This document shows, one piece after another, positions 12,201 to 23,493 of a stretch of 64,000 nucleotides of DNA; within the stretch, counting starts at the first letter, position 1; every line of letters begins with the position of its first letter. The notes beneath the pieces were generated by a model. It saw nothing but the letters and a program-made list of their open reading frames with translations, made no database searches and had not been told where the DNA came from. The DNA comes from Galaxea fascicularis (taxonomy: Eukaryota > Cnidaria > Anthozoa > Scleractinia > Euphylliidae), in contig OX419344.1 in the NCBI GenBank assembly GCA_948470475.1, positions 22,824,725 to 22,888,724 of the forward strand, written 5' to 3'. The position numbers and the translations under genes are program-made.

Positions 12201-15200
12201 GGCATAAGTTGAGGAGGTGTTGGTGAGTCCGTCTCACGTACTTCATTGCCACTTGGTTTGGTCACTACAATAAAAGTCAATGTGAAGTCATGAACAGTCA
12301 CTTTTAGAAACAAGATACAGCAATAGCTTTAACTAAAAGATTTTGATGGTCTTCTGAAATCATACACTGATATGAAAATTAATAATAAAATTGAAAATCT
12401 TATTCCCTTGAAATATTATAAATGCCAACAACTACAAACTTTGTTAAAAAAAAGCCAGTGAAATGTTTCCAGTAATCTACCTTCAGGGGGTGGAGGAGGG
12501 GGATTACTGGCTCCTCCAATCCTTTCAAAGTTTATCACCACACCACACTGCACCTTCTGTGCGAGCGATTCTAATGCTTGTCCCAGCGACTTGGATGAAG
12601 TGACCTTATAACATCGCCCTATGAAACAAAACAGTTATCAGAGAGAACTATTAATTCATCAATACAATAGGAAACCAAAACAAGAAGGGTTTTGATAAGC
12701 TGCCTGGACCAAGAGAATAAGTGGAAGTGATTTTCAAAAGAAAAATTTCTGAAAACTAATGACCTTCCTAAGAACAGTGCATAGAAAGTCTGGATGTGGC
12801 ACATGAACCTGACTTCCAGTACCATTGTCATGCATGATTTTCCCCACTCAACAAATCCCAAACAAGTAAAATAAATTGTTGCATTGTCTGTAGTCTAAGA
12901 AAACTCATCCTGCTATTGGGAGTGGAATGAATGGAATAATAATTATTTATTCCATTCTGAAAATGTAATAGTTGCCCCCCACTCCACCCCCATCCTCTCC
13001 CAAGGAAAAAAACACCCATTACCATCTATTCTAAGTATATATTCCTCTTCTGGAAAACTCCTAACAAAATCTGCCCTTGGTGACGGGACTGTAGGACCTC
13101 AATAGGAAATTATCCACCTCAGCCAGGTTGTTCAAAAGCCCATTAACTTAATCCAGGATTAGTGTGAAATTAACAATGTAGGTAAAAATTAACCCTAATT
13201 ATTTAATGGGGGTTAGGAGACAAAGGGAATTGAGACTCAAACTAGGTTAACGATTTTTTACCTGAATTTAATTTTTACCTACAATGTAAACATTGCTCTT
13301 TTTAGCTTTCAGATGAACATTTCTTTTGCTGCTTCTTTGTTTTTCAGGATTGATTTCCTCTATGCTAAAATTTGGCAGAATATCAGCATTGAACAGTGTT
13401 TGGGAATAGAGAAAATTTGTTGAACGTTTGTTAGATTGTAAGTCAACAACTTTCAAAGTACTCTTGAAATTTAACATCACCTCCTGTAACTTCACACATG
13501 GCTGCAATAGCTGGATCTCCACTGGTTACTCCTATCTTGTTTGGCATGGAACTTCTAGTTCCAGGCATTCGCAATATGATAGAAAACAGTCGTTGATCCC
13601 AGCGGAATGGCTCTGCCGTTAGTTCGTGTCCTGGTAAGGTAGTGTGCATGGGTAAATGAAGCTAGAAAGAAATAATGGAACATCCTAGTTATTCAAGCAC
13701 TGTTACATTACTAAGGGACTAACTCAAGACCATGTGACCCTTTCTTCCAGCATGAATGAAATAGAAACCCTCCCTCATCCGAAAAAAGGGACGCTTGTCA
13801 ATCACAGGGTTCCCAGCATGAAGTGACTAAGAGTAATACAACTCCAACCCAAACAAGCACAGGATTGCTAGGATGAAGTGTCCTTAATACCAGTTCATCA
13901 TAGGGTTTCAGAAACAATTTCATGCCAGTACTCACTGAAAGACTTTGTGAGATGCAACATTTATGCAACCACAAAGTGTCAAACCACTGCACTGCAACTG
14001 GCCATTCCGAAATTCAAAAGGGAACTGGGGTGTGTTTCAAATTTTGAAGTAATTGATAAATTGACACCATCACATGAAAGATGACATTGAGTTTAGTCGT
14101 TTGACCAAGCTTGATTCTTTTAGGTTGAACAGAGACCAAGTTATAGACCTTGAAACATAGCTCAAAATCCATACAAACGTCTCTAATTTTGTGACAGCAT
14201 CTCCAACTGGGGACGCTGTCACAAAATTAGAGACATCCGTAAAACTATAGGACACTCTCTAAGCAGTTTTAACCTCCAAGATTTCAAAAGAAGTTGTAAC
14301 TTGTACTTTTTCTTTCTCCCGAAATGGTTTTGTTTAAAAAATTCTGTGATACTCTGGAAGATAACAAAGACCATTATTTTGCCTAAAAACAAGCAAAAAA
14401 TTGTTTTATACCATTTAACAAATCACTAATAAAAATAGTAACAGGGTTCACACACTTTTTTCGACCAAAAATTCAAGGACTTTTCAAGACCTTTCAAGGA
14501 CACATTTTTCCCTTTTTCAAGGACTTCAAGAGGGGCAAAATCAAGCCAATAAAATGCCACATTAGATGCTCGAAGTAGAGAGTACGCCACTTCTCGTCTC
14601 AGACACTTGTGAAGCTTTGTTGGATAAAATTGGCTACAAATTTCAAGGACTTTCCAGGACCAACTGCAATTTTCAAGGACTTTTAAGGCCTTGAATTTTT
14701 ATTTTTAAATTCAAGGACTTTCAAGGACTTTCAAGGCGCGTGCGAACCCTGTAGTAATGACGGGCAAAATTTTAAAATCAAAGTTTGCCTGATCTGATTC
14801 AAATTTACTGTCAAAGTTTGAGATTAATTTCTTATACCTCATCCTGTGTACCACTTTGGGAAGAAAGCTTGCTCCCATCTGTAATACAGATCACCATTGC
14901 TGGCTCCACAAAGAAAGGGTTTCGTCCCTGTGAAATGAAAAAGAAATTTAAATAGCAATCCTCTGAGCCCCAAAATGACCATGCTACTGTTCTCAATACA
15001 CTTCTTACTGTATTTGTAGAGGCATGTTTATTATTGAATTAAGTGACCATTTCCCTAATTAGCAAGACCCCTTTGTTTTGTGGGCATTTTTGTGTTGACT
15101 GAATATCCAACAAAGCTTTTTCCTGATAAATATGTAAAAACAATGCTCCACTTTGCAAACTGTCCAACTAGTCTCAGTAAAGTTATCTTTGCAGAGAATG

Positions 15201-16573
15201 GTAAGGATGGAATTGGATATTAACTTGATGAAATTAATTCACATATTTCAGTTCTACCTGTTCAAACTGAAAATAAAACTAGCTCAAAATAAATCATGAT
15301 TGGTTCTCCAACAACAACTACATCTTTGAGCAAAGGCACTTTTAATTGTCAAATATTTTGAGCATTTTTGTTCAAAACATGGACCCCTATAACAATGCCC
15401 CTAGACAACAATTACATTTCACTTAAAATATACATTAACCTGATAGATAATAAAATAACCTTTACCCAACAATGGTTAAAACCCCAGCAATTTATTTCAA
15501 CTTGCTATTTCCATCCACAGATCCCTCCAAAGGTTTTTTTTCTGTTTACATTGTTAATAGCTGCAGACACATTTAGAGGTTAAATTCAGAAGTTCTTTTA
15601 TTAAGCAAAATCTCACCATTCCATAGTTGTCAATTCCAGAATGCAGACGATACAAATTCAAAAGATCAAATGCTTCTTTCAATGAAGTACCCAATGTTGA
15701 CAGACCAGTAGCTTGTAAATTCTTTAATTCATTCATGAATGTTGTTTGATTCTCTCGCCAGCCCGCCTTAAAACAAAACAATTCAATTTAACAACTGTTA
15801 ACGTCTCAAAACATGTGTTAAGAGCAGTGCTAGAAAACAAACTGTTTAACCAAAAATTCATAGAAACAATAGAAAAGAAAAGAACTGCGTATCCCTTCCC
15901 CTCCCCAGAAGGGAAGACCAACTTGATATGACATTTTAATAATCTCATAATTATACAAGAAATTTTAACTTTCAAACTCCTCTGATGTAGTGAGATAAAT
16001 CATTAGAGGGCAACCCAGCCTTGACACTCAACACACACAAAGTTATGTTTACTAACCAACAGTTTCTAAACAATACCCAAGATCCCTTTCGGTCACTAAA
16101 CAAGAATAACAAAGTCACAGAAGACAAGAAAAATTCTTGTTAATTTTAGCAACAAACTTCTAACTCATGAAACCCACTTTCTTACATCACTAGCTTCTAT
16201 TTTTAAAATCCCCTTCCGCTGATATGACCCGTCCGAGGTACGAAACTGGCCTCAGACGTCCTCCGACAGGAGCTTCACTGCTGCTCACTAGAGGGCCTAC
16301 CTTTATAGCTCCAGGCGGCTCCTCTAACGTCACCAGCATGTATCGGTCTGTTCTACTCGCTTGATCTCGCTGACGCAGCTAAACCAAACACATTTTACGG
16401 GTCAGCTGAATAAAACAACACTTGTTCTACGCGTTCATTTTCACACTAGCCAAGTACAGTACCTTTGTAAATGTTTCCACGGCATTTTTGGCGACATCAA
16501 GCAATGTAGTGCCTATAGACGTTCTCTGGTTCATAGACGCAGAGGTATCGACAACAAAAACAAATATTACCAT
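3246..16573 (-). CDS. INTS6: Integrator complex subunit 6 (INTS6), 19 coding exons, complete
   Basis: INTS6 is a nuclear subunit of Integrator, which cleaves snRNA and other nascent RNAs and attenuates RNA polymerase II; family knowledge also places it in recruiting PP2A. Coding exons in order: 16463-16573, 16301-16378, 15617-15766, 14838-14927, 13481-13661, 12481-12618, 12096-12264, 11465-11696, 10038-10190, 8792-8927, 8506-8600, 7473-7586, 7166-7245, 6725-6820, 6079-6124, 5486-5612, 4766-4905, 3605-4301, 3246-3448. All phases join, giving 1,010 residues against about 890 in human. The N-terminus is a von Willebrand A domain with the metal-site motif DTSAS at residues 9-13. Conserved blocks include GHWPLPESFWPD, LPFDKYELEPSPLTQ, GYPFGYLKAS, FGNPFKL and VDEAD. 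The last two exons encode a basic, low-complexity region and then the C-terminal INTS6/SAGE1-type helical domain (REIRQPEKS...EVRSAAIQEIVEEAELFKKK). The start is the first ATG, with VIFVFVVDTS directly after it. The family's paralogue INTS6L is the only alternative name. Confidence 0.95.
4558..4706. mobile_element. Small CAGGG-ended MITE in an INTS6 intron
   Basis: CAGGGTTGTCAAAAA at the left end is the exact reverse complement of the right end TTTTTGACAACCCTG. GGCATT and GGAATT flank it, which could be a decayed target duplication. It has no coding capacity, and its hAT-like ends resemble those at 1390 and 14442. Confidence 0.6.
5051..5262. repeat. Two SINE bodies in head-to-head inverted orientation
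   Basis: The stretch reads as an imperfect palindrome about 160 nt long centred near 5136. Each arm contains AAGCCTGAAAAAAATTC or its complement, followed by an ACAATTGTAAAAATTGCG-like block and an AATGATCNTTCTTCATTTGAT-like block. The same blocks form the body of the tRNA-derived SINEs at 58976 and 60475. The tRNA-like head is missing from both arms, so they meet at the head junction. Confidence 0.65.
6232..6370. mobile_element. MITE with AAGCCTCATTTACACTAGCA termini
   Basis: The first 20 bases at the left are repeated in reverse complement at 6351-6370. The interior also pairs extensively through ACAAGTGTCCTT-type motifs. AAT occurs next to both ends, compatible with a 3-bp target duplication as in PIF/Harbinger-type elements; the family assignment is inference. 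Confidence 0.65.
8202..8495. mobile_element. TTAA-bounded MITE with perfect terminal inverted repeats
   Basis: The termini are perfect inverted repeats, 27 bp if the outer GTTAA is counted, beginning AGTGCCTATAACCCC inside TTAA. Beyond a one- or two-base gap the arms keep matching through TTTTCGCTAAAATGC. TTAA at both ends is the target site of piggyBac-type transposases. No open frame is present. It lies between INTS6 exons 11 and 12. Confidence 0.7.
9187..9220 (+). ncRNA. Hammerhead ribozyme-like motif, copy 1
   Basis: The plus strand shows the conserved core CTGATGA (9188-9194), a helix II hairpin of GGCAT/ATGCC closed over GAGTC, the invariant GAAA (9211-9214), then CATG and the cleavage-site triplet GTC. 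Flanking TTAAA and TTTAA can pair as helix I. Helix III is only the self-complementary ACATGT, the very short form known from Penelope-like retroelements, where two copies may be needed for activity. Seen by eye; cleavage is not shown. Confidence 0.55.
9330..9381. repeat. Perfect 25-bp-arm palindrome
   Basis: CACACTGGCATATTTCTTTG and the next five bases are mirrored exactly across a two-base centre (AA at 9355-9356). It lies 110 bp downstream of the first hammerhead-like motif in the same INTS6 intron, so it may be part of one retroelement remnant. Confidence 0.75.
11117..11330. repeat. Inverted repeat pair flanking hammerhead-like motif 2
   Basis: AAGATAACGACATTTTTAAT near 11120-11139 recurs in reverse complement near 11308-11327. 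One arm sits directly downstream, in the transcribed sense, of the minus-strand hammerhead-like motif. A further similarity (CATGGTA-type sequence) extends outward on both sides. The arrangement resembles an inverted pair of retroelement ends. Confidence 0.55.
11146..11178 (-). ncRNA. Hammerhead ribozyme-like motif, copy 2
   Basis: Read on the minus strand: CTGACGA, a helix II hairpin GATGTT/AACATC closed by GGC, GAAA, then CATG and GTC. All core positions match the consensus CUGANGA...GAAA...GUC. Helix III is the same short ACATGT palindrome as in copy 1. Helix I is weak (about two pairs), suggesting decay or reliance on a partner copy. It lies between INTS6 exons 8 and 9. Confidence 0.5.
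13122..13440. repeat. Diverged copy of the CGGTTGTTCGAAAGC MITE family
   Basis: The segment shares GGTTGTTCAAAAGCCCATTAA, AATCCAGGATTAG, GCAGAATATCAGCATTGAAC and GGATTG blocks in the same order with the better-preserved element at 46988-47220. An extra stretch, including a TTTTTACCTACAATGTA block, interrupts it. The right terminus is eroded. Confidence 0.5.
14179..14234. repeat. Hairpin with 20-bp perfect arms
   Basis: GTCTCTAATTTTGTGACAGC at 14179-14198 is the exact reverse complement of 14215-14234, with a 16-nt loop. It lies in an INTS6 intron between exons 4 and 5. Its short, GC-moderate arms suggest a small MITE. Confidence 0.65.
14442..14751. mobile_element. CAGGGTTC-ended hAT-like MITE rich in TCAAGGACTT repeats
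   Basis: The left end CAGGGTTCACACACTTTT and the right end, in reverse complement CAGGGTTCGCACGCGCCTTG, match as inverted termini. TAGTAA lies immediately outside both ends as a likely target duplication. The interior carries many copies of TTCAAGGACTT in both subterminal regions. There is no coding capacity. Confidence 0.7.
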
Positions 16574-16740
16574 ATTCGTGGGATGACTTTTACACATTGA
16601 TTTATGGGTTTAAATCAAACTAAACTTCCTTCGTTTTCGAGAACGACTGCGAACCTTTCTCTCGTTCATAATGGCGCCCGAGTTCGAGCTGCTTCGGGGC
16701 GCAGCTCAAGCGCCTCCACGATGTGGCCATCCCACGTGAC
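16574..16740 (-). promoter_or_regulatory. Probable INTS6 promoter and 5' UTR
   Basis: Directly upstream of the INTS6 ATG the base composition shifts to GC- and CpG-rich for about 130 bp, unlike the AT-rich surroundings. ATAATGGCGCCC at 16669-16680 resembles the YY1-type ANATGGCG promoter element. No TATA box stands out. The transcription start cannot be placed from sequence alone. Confidence 0.4.
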
Positions 16741-18831
16741 TTCGCATATACCATAATCCTTTACGACAGTTTCTATAAATATCGTGGCCTTTTGTTCTGT
16801 CTATTTGGTGAGTTTATAGTTTGCTCAACTCATCTTTTGTGTTGGATTATGCAAAGGATTTCCCTCCGCGGTCGTTCTTTAAATTGTTTTAAATATAGCA
16901 TTCTGAAAACGTCTTTTTCCTTCGAGTAAGCCTTTCAAAAACGCGGATGTAAGGTTATAATAATTATGTAAGTTCTCGTGATATCCATTTCATGCATTTC
17001 ATGTCAGTTTCGTTTATATTATCCTTGAGCGTCAAATGAAGAATCGAAAAGCGTAGGCTTGCTTTTAAGACCAGATTTAGCAGTAGTATCAAGAAAAGCT
17101 TCATAAACTAGCTAGTTTTGAAGTAATGGTCTTTTTCAAGTATTTTCTTAAGATATTTGTGAACGGGAAGTACGCAGCTATTTATTCTATTAAGTTGGTG
17201 ATTTAAGCTGATATTCCACAATTTTGTTCCATAGAAACCCCGTTGATTCAACCTGTCGAATAAAAAAGACGTACACTCGCCGTTAGCATGCGAGCAATAA
17301 CTTTTGGAACCCAAATATCAGCCAAGAAATTGTAAAAATTGAAACAGCTGTACTGTACATTATCCCCATCTAAATGAAATTTGACACCAGCAACTCCGAT
17401 CCTGTTGCAACTGTACCACGTTTTACAAGTCCAAGAGTAACCAACTAATTAATAACCCATTATCCCTTATTTTACTCCAAATGTATTCTCGGAATTATTA
17501 TTGGTCACTGTTGGGAATTAAATGGGTTAATTTTTAACCCTTTGAATTCCCTTTTAATATTGTAGCTTGTGGCTAGGCAGCATGATAGTGTTGCAATATG
17601 AGGGAGTTAGGGGTGCTAAATTTGCAAGAGTAAAAAGATATAACAATGAAAAAATTGATTGCCCAGTGTGTGACTGCGATACATACATATATTTCTCTCT
17701 GATCATGTTGTCATGACTATTTTTAAATACTGTCGTGTTTCCCATGGATTCCAGACTCCTTGAATGCAGAAAGAGTAGACTATTGTACTAAGCCCCCTCC
17801 TCCTCCTTACAAATAAGAAGCTATGTGATTCAAGAACAATTTATTACCTGACTGGTAAATTCCATGTTAAATTTCACATTTCAAAAAAAAAAAGCAATAT
17901 AACCCAAATCACGAAATTTAACTTCGAATTCCTTCATCAGGAGATTAATTTTTCTACAGTAATCTTAATCTTGTCTGGAGGTAGTCCTTGAACATTCTTT
18001 CATATCTAGGCTTAGTTATGGAAGAACTACACCCATGTGCCTTACAAAGTTACAAAATTTACATATTAAAACCTGTAGATCATGGATAGAGAAGGCACTT
18101 ATGGATTACATACTCAGAAATTTCAGTCATACTGTATGAGAACTGGAAATATCACCTTTTCTGGAAATTCATGGGTTTAAAAACAAAGCAGTATTCAAAT
18201 TGTGTGATTAATTCTAGAAAATTTTATTTCTTTCTGGCTAACCCAACAAACAAAACTACTGTTATTACATTTTGTGCTCTTTGAAAAACTATCCACTATC
18301 TACTAACATTCTAATCACAAGAAGCAAACAGTATCTCAGTGAAAAAATGAATTGCTGGTTAATTTACAAGATTTATGCTACAAATTATTAGACTCTGCTG
18401 TATAGCTGTAGGTAAATAACAAGGATTCCCAAAAATCCATCTCACCATAGCAACCAAAAGCAATTGATTAATGGTTTGAAAATAAATTAATAAATAAAAT
18501 CTTTTCAGAAAATTATGGATATCAAAGATAATGGTCAAATAGAAAACTTAGTGATATTTGCATTAATACATGTTACACTGTTTTACTTTTGACAACCAGT
18601 GGAGGCCAACTCCTGTAATGTATTGTCTCAAAATAAATAAAGTGTTTCACAGTGCAAGTCTTATTTCGTGAAATCACTCTTGTTCTGATTCTTCCATCCA
18701 TATAAGCTCAGGATGTCTGCTGGCATCATACTTTTGTCAGTCACAAACAGTTTTTGTGGTATGTCTTTGTTTGCAGTCTTTTACTCCAAAACTTACATCA
18801 GATCAGAGTTTGCAATAAAATTATATTGATT
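16741..18831. other. Intergenic region between INTS6 and rhodanese gene A; no gene seen
   Basis: Open frames here are short and lack homology that I recognise. The right part should contain the 3' UTR of rhodanese gene A; a minus-strand AATAAA is at 18221-18226, about 600 nt past the stop. A diverged AACCCATTA/TGGGTTAA pair near 17451-17545 hints at another small inverted-repeat element. Confidence 0.5.
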
Positions 18832-20575
18832 TCAATGTTCTGTTGCGATCTTCCTGGGAGAAGCTTTTGGTTTCCTTTTGGTGTAAAACTCCCACTCTGA
18901 CCAACCTCCGATGAATTTATTGGCCCTAAAAAAGGAAATTATAAAATATTGATTGAGTACATAAACTCATTGCAAAGTATTATGCCCTAGGTGGGGAGAC
19001 TTGTGTTCTGTATACTTGTGGCCATTTCACATCTAACCATCAATATAAGCTAATTCGTATTGCTCGTAAGTTTGGGCTCAGAGTTCATGGATTAGAGATC
19101 ACTCTTAAATTGGGTCAAAGCTTGCATTTTGATTATTTTACATTTAAATCCACCAGAAATTACTGTTGCTTGTTTTACGGAATTTCTCACAAACTTTAAC
19201 ACTTACGTATAATAGCCAGATTAATTTATGATTTTTAGTGAATATAAATTTTGAGTGCTGCATGTTTTGGTCGCTACCAACCTGACCTGACAGTTATAGA
19301 ATTAAATGAAAAAGATAATGTATTGTGTTAAAACTATATAAATGGTAATGTGTCTTAAATAACAGGAAATTAAATACATACTTGTCAAAGCCAAGTTGCT
19401 GAACTTCCTCCACAGCCTTTGTTGCTCTTTTTCCAGTCTGACAGTGGAAGATGAGGTTTTCATCTGTGACGTTTGGTTTTGTGACACCATATTTTAATTT
19501 AAACTCTTCTGGGCTCAATTTAAATGCTGTAGGAATGTCACTTACTGTAAGAAAAGTCAACATAAAAATGATTAAATAAAGTGATACATAACATTCTGGA
19601 GCATATTCTGGATTGCCCCCTACCCCCCCCCCCCCCAAAAAAAAAAAAAAGACAAAGAGAAGGATGGATGGGGGAAAAGAAAAGAAAGAACGAATTATAT
19701 TTACAATATGGCAACATTTAAGCCTTAGCCGAAATTTGTATTGCTGCCTTGATAAAATTCCGATTTCAGGTATCATGATTTCGAAAATTTAATCCAAAGG
19801 AGGGGAGAACATAAAACAGTCAAAACGACACAGGATAAATATCCCACTGCCCATTATAAAGTTCACTCTCGTTCAAAAAAACGTGCTGCAAGTCATGCAG
19901 CTACTAAACGCGCAAAATGGAAACATAAAATAAAGGATCAAATACGACAAATTCCGGGGGAATAACAGTAGGAAAAAAGATTTTTGATCTGTAAAATAGT
20001 ACGCCAAGTGTATTTTACAGTTGTTTCGATCTTTCGGTACTTCGTATTTTACAGTTGTTTCGACCTCTTTCGGTACTGTGAAAGGAAAGCGACACCAAAA
20101 GTACAGCATAAGAAGCAAACAAATTTATGTCTCGATTTCTTATCGTTGGTGTTTAATTTTCCATTTAAATGGGGTCCTTTTTTAATTACTCAGTTAATAT
20201 TTTACAATATAACTGTCATTTCGTTAATGGAAAAAACTCAGGGTACAATAAAGGGGTACAACTATGTCAAACGAGGAATTACACGAAAAATAACATAAGC
20301 AATTTCCACTTACAAGGAATGTTTGTCGATTTGGGTATTCTACCAGTGGAGACAAGCTCGTGTGGTTCTCTGACATCAAACAGTTGTATGTCGCCATCCG
20401 CTAGCATATCTTTCAGACAATCCAGCTGAACTTCACCTGGTGTTGCCTTCGAACAATTATAAATTCGTTCTCTTGGTCCCGCTTTGGCAGAGATCGCTCT
20501 GGTAATCAGCAAGCGAGGCACGACGTTCTGCGACAAAACTGAGGTTGTTAATTTTCCAATTTGTCGAAGGGCCAT
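18832..20575 (-). CDS. Single-domain rhodanese, TSTD1-like (gene A)
   Basis: Predicted thiosulfate sulfurtransferase/rhodanese-domain protein of 172 residues; such enzymes carry sulfane sulfur on a catalytic cysteine. Exons 20314-20575, 19382-19544 and 18832-18925 join in phases 1 and 2 to a TGA stop. The first about 30 residues (MALRQIGKLTTSVLSQ..., several Arg and Ser/Thr, no acids) look like a mitochondrial targeting peptide. The domain contains the LFDVREPHEL strand-loop, NIPLSDIP, a PEEFKLKYGV block, the active-site loop CQTGKR with the likely catalytic Cys, and a final GGWSEW motif. TSTD1 is the closest vertebrate family I recognise. It is the tandem partner of gene B at 23494-26022. 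Mitochondrial location is inference. Confidence 0.88.
19630..19650. repeat. Poly-C/poly-A tract in intron 2 of rhodanese gene A
   Basis: A run of about a dozen C is followed by about a dozen A, close upstream of exon 2 on the other strand. It is likely length-variable and prone to sequencing error. Confidence 0.6.
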
Positions 20576-22075
20576 CGCTGGTATAAATATTTCGCAGTAT
20601 TTCTTCTTAATCTCCCAAGGTTCTTTTCAGAATGATATGCAACTCCGATCGGTTCGATCGTATTTATGTGCACTTTTGACATTTCCAGAAAAATTACATC
20701 ATCATAATGTGGTGCTCTTGTGACGTCACAGCAGAAAACAGGGAAGGAACAAATCAGGCGTTTCACGGAAAAGCAATGTTCAGTCGCACGCTTTTTGTTT
20801 TCTCGTAAAATTTTTTTTTTCGTCCTTTCAGTTCTACATATCGTAAATTACGCAGCCCATTTTGGATTTATTCCTTCAAAAGAGAGCCCAAAAAAGAATT
20901 TTTCAAAGCGTTACAACGAGTCACACAATCTTCATACGTGAGTAATAGTGCATACATTTCCGATGCCCCTGATTTGCTGCACGGTGCAATCGATTTGTAA
21001 TGCAAACATGCAGACAGAGATGTCAAGTTCTGACGCAGCATGACGATAGAAAATAAAAAATAGTTTTGGTGCCATGTAAATAAAGAGACAAGACGCCAAA
21101 AGGGATGTTTAAAAAATTAACTGACAATTTTAAAAATTACCTCTAAAGACAATTTTTATTGCTTCCAAGGACGAAAAATCGTTAACAGCGCTAGCTTGTA
21201 ATGTTTTTCCGGTTGTTAATCAATTGCTTTACCCTGACAGGAAACAAAGGTGGTTCAAAAGCCCGCAAAGAATGAGAAACAGTTGCTATCTTGAACTCTG
21301 TAGACGGGTCCAAGGTCTTAACCCCCTCCCCAAACCGAACAAGAGTTTGGAAAAAATAAGAATGAAAGGTGGCACACGAGGGAGGAAATACAGTGCATAA
21401 GGGAAGAAATACGATATCGTCGAAATAAATCCCGCTTTTCCACGGTGCTGTTTCTTTTCAGTGCCAACCTTTATCTTTTCATCTTTACTTTCGACACCAG
21501 AGTGAATTCCTGGAGCAGTTGAATAACGTACTGATAACCTGTGATCATACCTTCCCTCCCTATATCTAAAAAAAAAAAAAAAAAAAAGAACGCTTGATGA
21601 TGATATTATCACCTTTTTGGATTTTCTTGATAAATGCCGAGTACTGCGTTCCGATGATAGATTTTTTCGGCAGCGCACCAGGAAAAAACAAAGCCCGAAT
21701 TGCAAAATTCGCCACTTAAAGTGTTCCTGTATACGCAAGAAGAGAAAACGCATCTGTTCACGTTTTATGCAATAAGTTATATTGACATCTCCTTGTTTTG
21801 AGTATTGTTTTATATGAAGACTTTTTGTTCCGGTTCACCTGAATCGGACGTTGGCGTGTACAGAACAACGACGTAAGCTGGTGGAGGGAATACTTGGCGG
21901 GATGCCGAGACTTTGAGGTATTCATTTATTTTTCGTCTTTTGCTTAAAACAATGTAGACTCTGAGACTGCGAGAACCAGCACAAAGATCTAATATTTTGG
22001 GAGAGGAATACGTTTTAAAAAGACGATTTCCATACATTTGGGAAAAAGTTCGATCCTCTATTCCTGCGACAACTG

Positions 22076-22189
22076 CAGAATACCCGGCCACTTCTGAGCA
22101 CTGTTGTCTTCTTGTAGCGGCATCGTTTGAAGAACGAAACAGATAACAATACACACTATTCACATGCAAATAAGTGGCCGGGTATTCTG
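22076..22189. repeat. Inverted repeat with 18-bp perfect arms
   Basis: CAGAATACCCGGCCACTT at 22076-22093 is the exact reverse complement of 22172-22189. The 78-bp interior has no frame. It is consistent with a short MITE. Confidence 0.65.
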
Positions 22190-22556
22190 AAGTTTAGCAC
22201 AGCCAAGCCTACGTGGACGGCACCGAAATGGAAGGACGCAGGGTGCTGGAGTCCTCACATTTCCCCATAAATGTGATTACTCCATCCACGCGTGATGGTA
22301 TGGGCTGATCCAGGTCCAAAAGCCCTTGAACTAGACCTCCATTCACAAGGAAGTACAGTGACGCAGAGATATTCGTAGCCGAAACAAATTTTCTCATGAC
22401 AAACAGTCTTATTGACTTACGAACATTATTTGTAAGACCACTGACAGGAAACGCTGTGCCTTTTGAAACAGCTGTGTAACCAGCCTTGATTTTTAAAGTT
22501 CATTAGGTACAGTAAATTTTGCAGATGGTAGGGAGATTGTATCATGCTGGTGAGGT

Positions 22557-22769
22557 TTTACAGTCTTTCCCATTAAACCGTGAACACCAGAAAAAATTTG
22601 TGGAATGTTTATTGTTTCGCGCCCAATCAGAAGCAACATGAAACCACAACCTAATTACCGTTACTGTTCGCGGTTTAGTTTTCTCACGCGTGATTGGCTT
22701 TTTACTTGAAACACAATAACATTCCATAGATATTTCAGGTCTTCACGGTTTCACGGGAAAGACTGTAAA
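22557..22769. mobile_element. MITE with TTTACAGTCTTTCCC termini
   Basis: The left TTTACAGTCTTTCCC is mirrored by GGGAAAGACTGTAAA at the right end. A second, reverse-oriented copy of the interior lies at 28205-28410, sharing blocks such as TGAAACCACA, TAATTACCGTTACTG and GATTGG. The element directly abuts the next one at 22768. Confidence 0.65.
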
Positions 22770-22990
22770 GGCCGGTTTACACGGTATGATTTGTTGGGCC
22801 GATTTGTCGGCCCGACAGTGTCGGGGCGAGAATCGTACGTCTATTTTGACGCCCGATTCTCCGCCGATTCGTGAAAATGAAAATCGGCCTTGCAGGATGT
22901 CTCGCGCGTCAAAATAGACGTGCGATTCTCGCCCTAACACTGTCGGTCAGACAACTCGTTCCGACGAATCGTAGCGTGTAAACCGGCCTT
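22768..22990. mobile_element. MITE with AAGGCCGGTTTACACG termini
   Basis: The 16-bp termini AAGGCCGGTTTACACG and CGTGTAAACCGGCCTT are perfect apart from the base content just inside. The interior contains long internal inverted repeats with GCGAGAATCG and GTCAAAATAGACG on both sides of the centre. The GGCCGGTTTACAC end type recurs across animal genomes; the family name is not certain. Confidence 0.7.
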
Positions 22991-23493
22991 AAAACAAGGT
23001 AACTTTGTGGAACAGAAACCTTTCAAGCCACTTATTTGCAAATATGGCCCCCAAAAACTTACAAATTAACAAGCTTTGGCTTTCCCCATCCCACCCCCCT
23101 GGAGAGCAGTGACACCTCCACCAGCAACCCAGCCCTCCAAGGGTAACATGCTTATGCCAACTGAGGGGAATGGGAAGAAAGGAACAATAAACATCAAGTT
23201 CAGTAAAGTAGAAATGTTCTTACCATAGTAAAAGACAAAGACTAAAACTCTAAGAAACCATACATTTCTGTATGTTATGTTAAAAATTAACAGCTAAACA
23301 CCAAATCATGCAAATATGTACATCATGTAACTGCTCCCTAATGTGCCAAAGTTCTCAACGCTTTACATTTATTCCAAAAAGCGTAATTGTTGGAATAAAA
23401 TAATAATAACTTACTACCCATAAGTTAACTTTCTTTCAGATTTCATGAATGATATAACAAGTCCTAAAATCTTAGCAAATTGTGTAATCTCAG

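Larger units (their letters stand above)
20576..23493. other. Intergenic region between the two rhodanese genes
   Basis: Upstream of gene A there is no CpG-rich block and no obvious promoter motif. The region carries a poly-A run near 21570, an inverted repeat at 22076-22189 and two abutting MITEs at 22557-22990. On the right it should hold the 3' UTR of gene B, with a minus-strand AATAAA at 23368-23373, about 120 nt past that stop. No coding exon was found. Confidence 0.5.

Noticed and set aside
16723..16929. Plus-strand frame starting just upstream of INTS6 as a divergent gene
   Set aside because: It has no homology I recognise, no supported downstream exon, and ends after 68 residues.
17915..17945. 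Minus-strand CTGATGAAGGAATTCGAAG resembling a hammerhead
   Set aside because: The invariant GAAA is replaced by GAAG and no cleavage triplet or helix I is present.
19294..19776. A 160-residue frame on the minus strand
   Set aside because: Only its middle is real: exon 2 of rhodanese gene A (19382-19544). The rest is intron, including a translated poly-C/poly-A tract.
21286..22169. Open frames of 119 and 155 residues on the minus strand
   Set aside because: They show no conserved motif, run through a poly-A tract and an inverted repeat, and have low-complexity translations.
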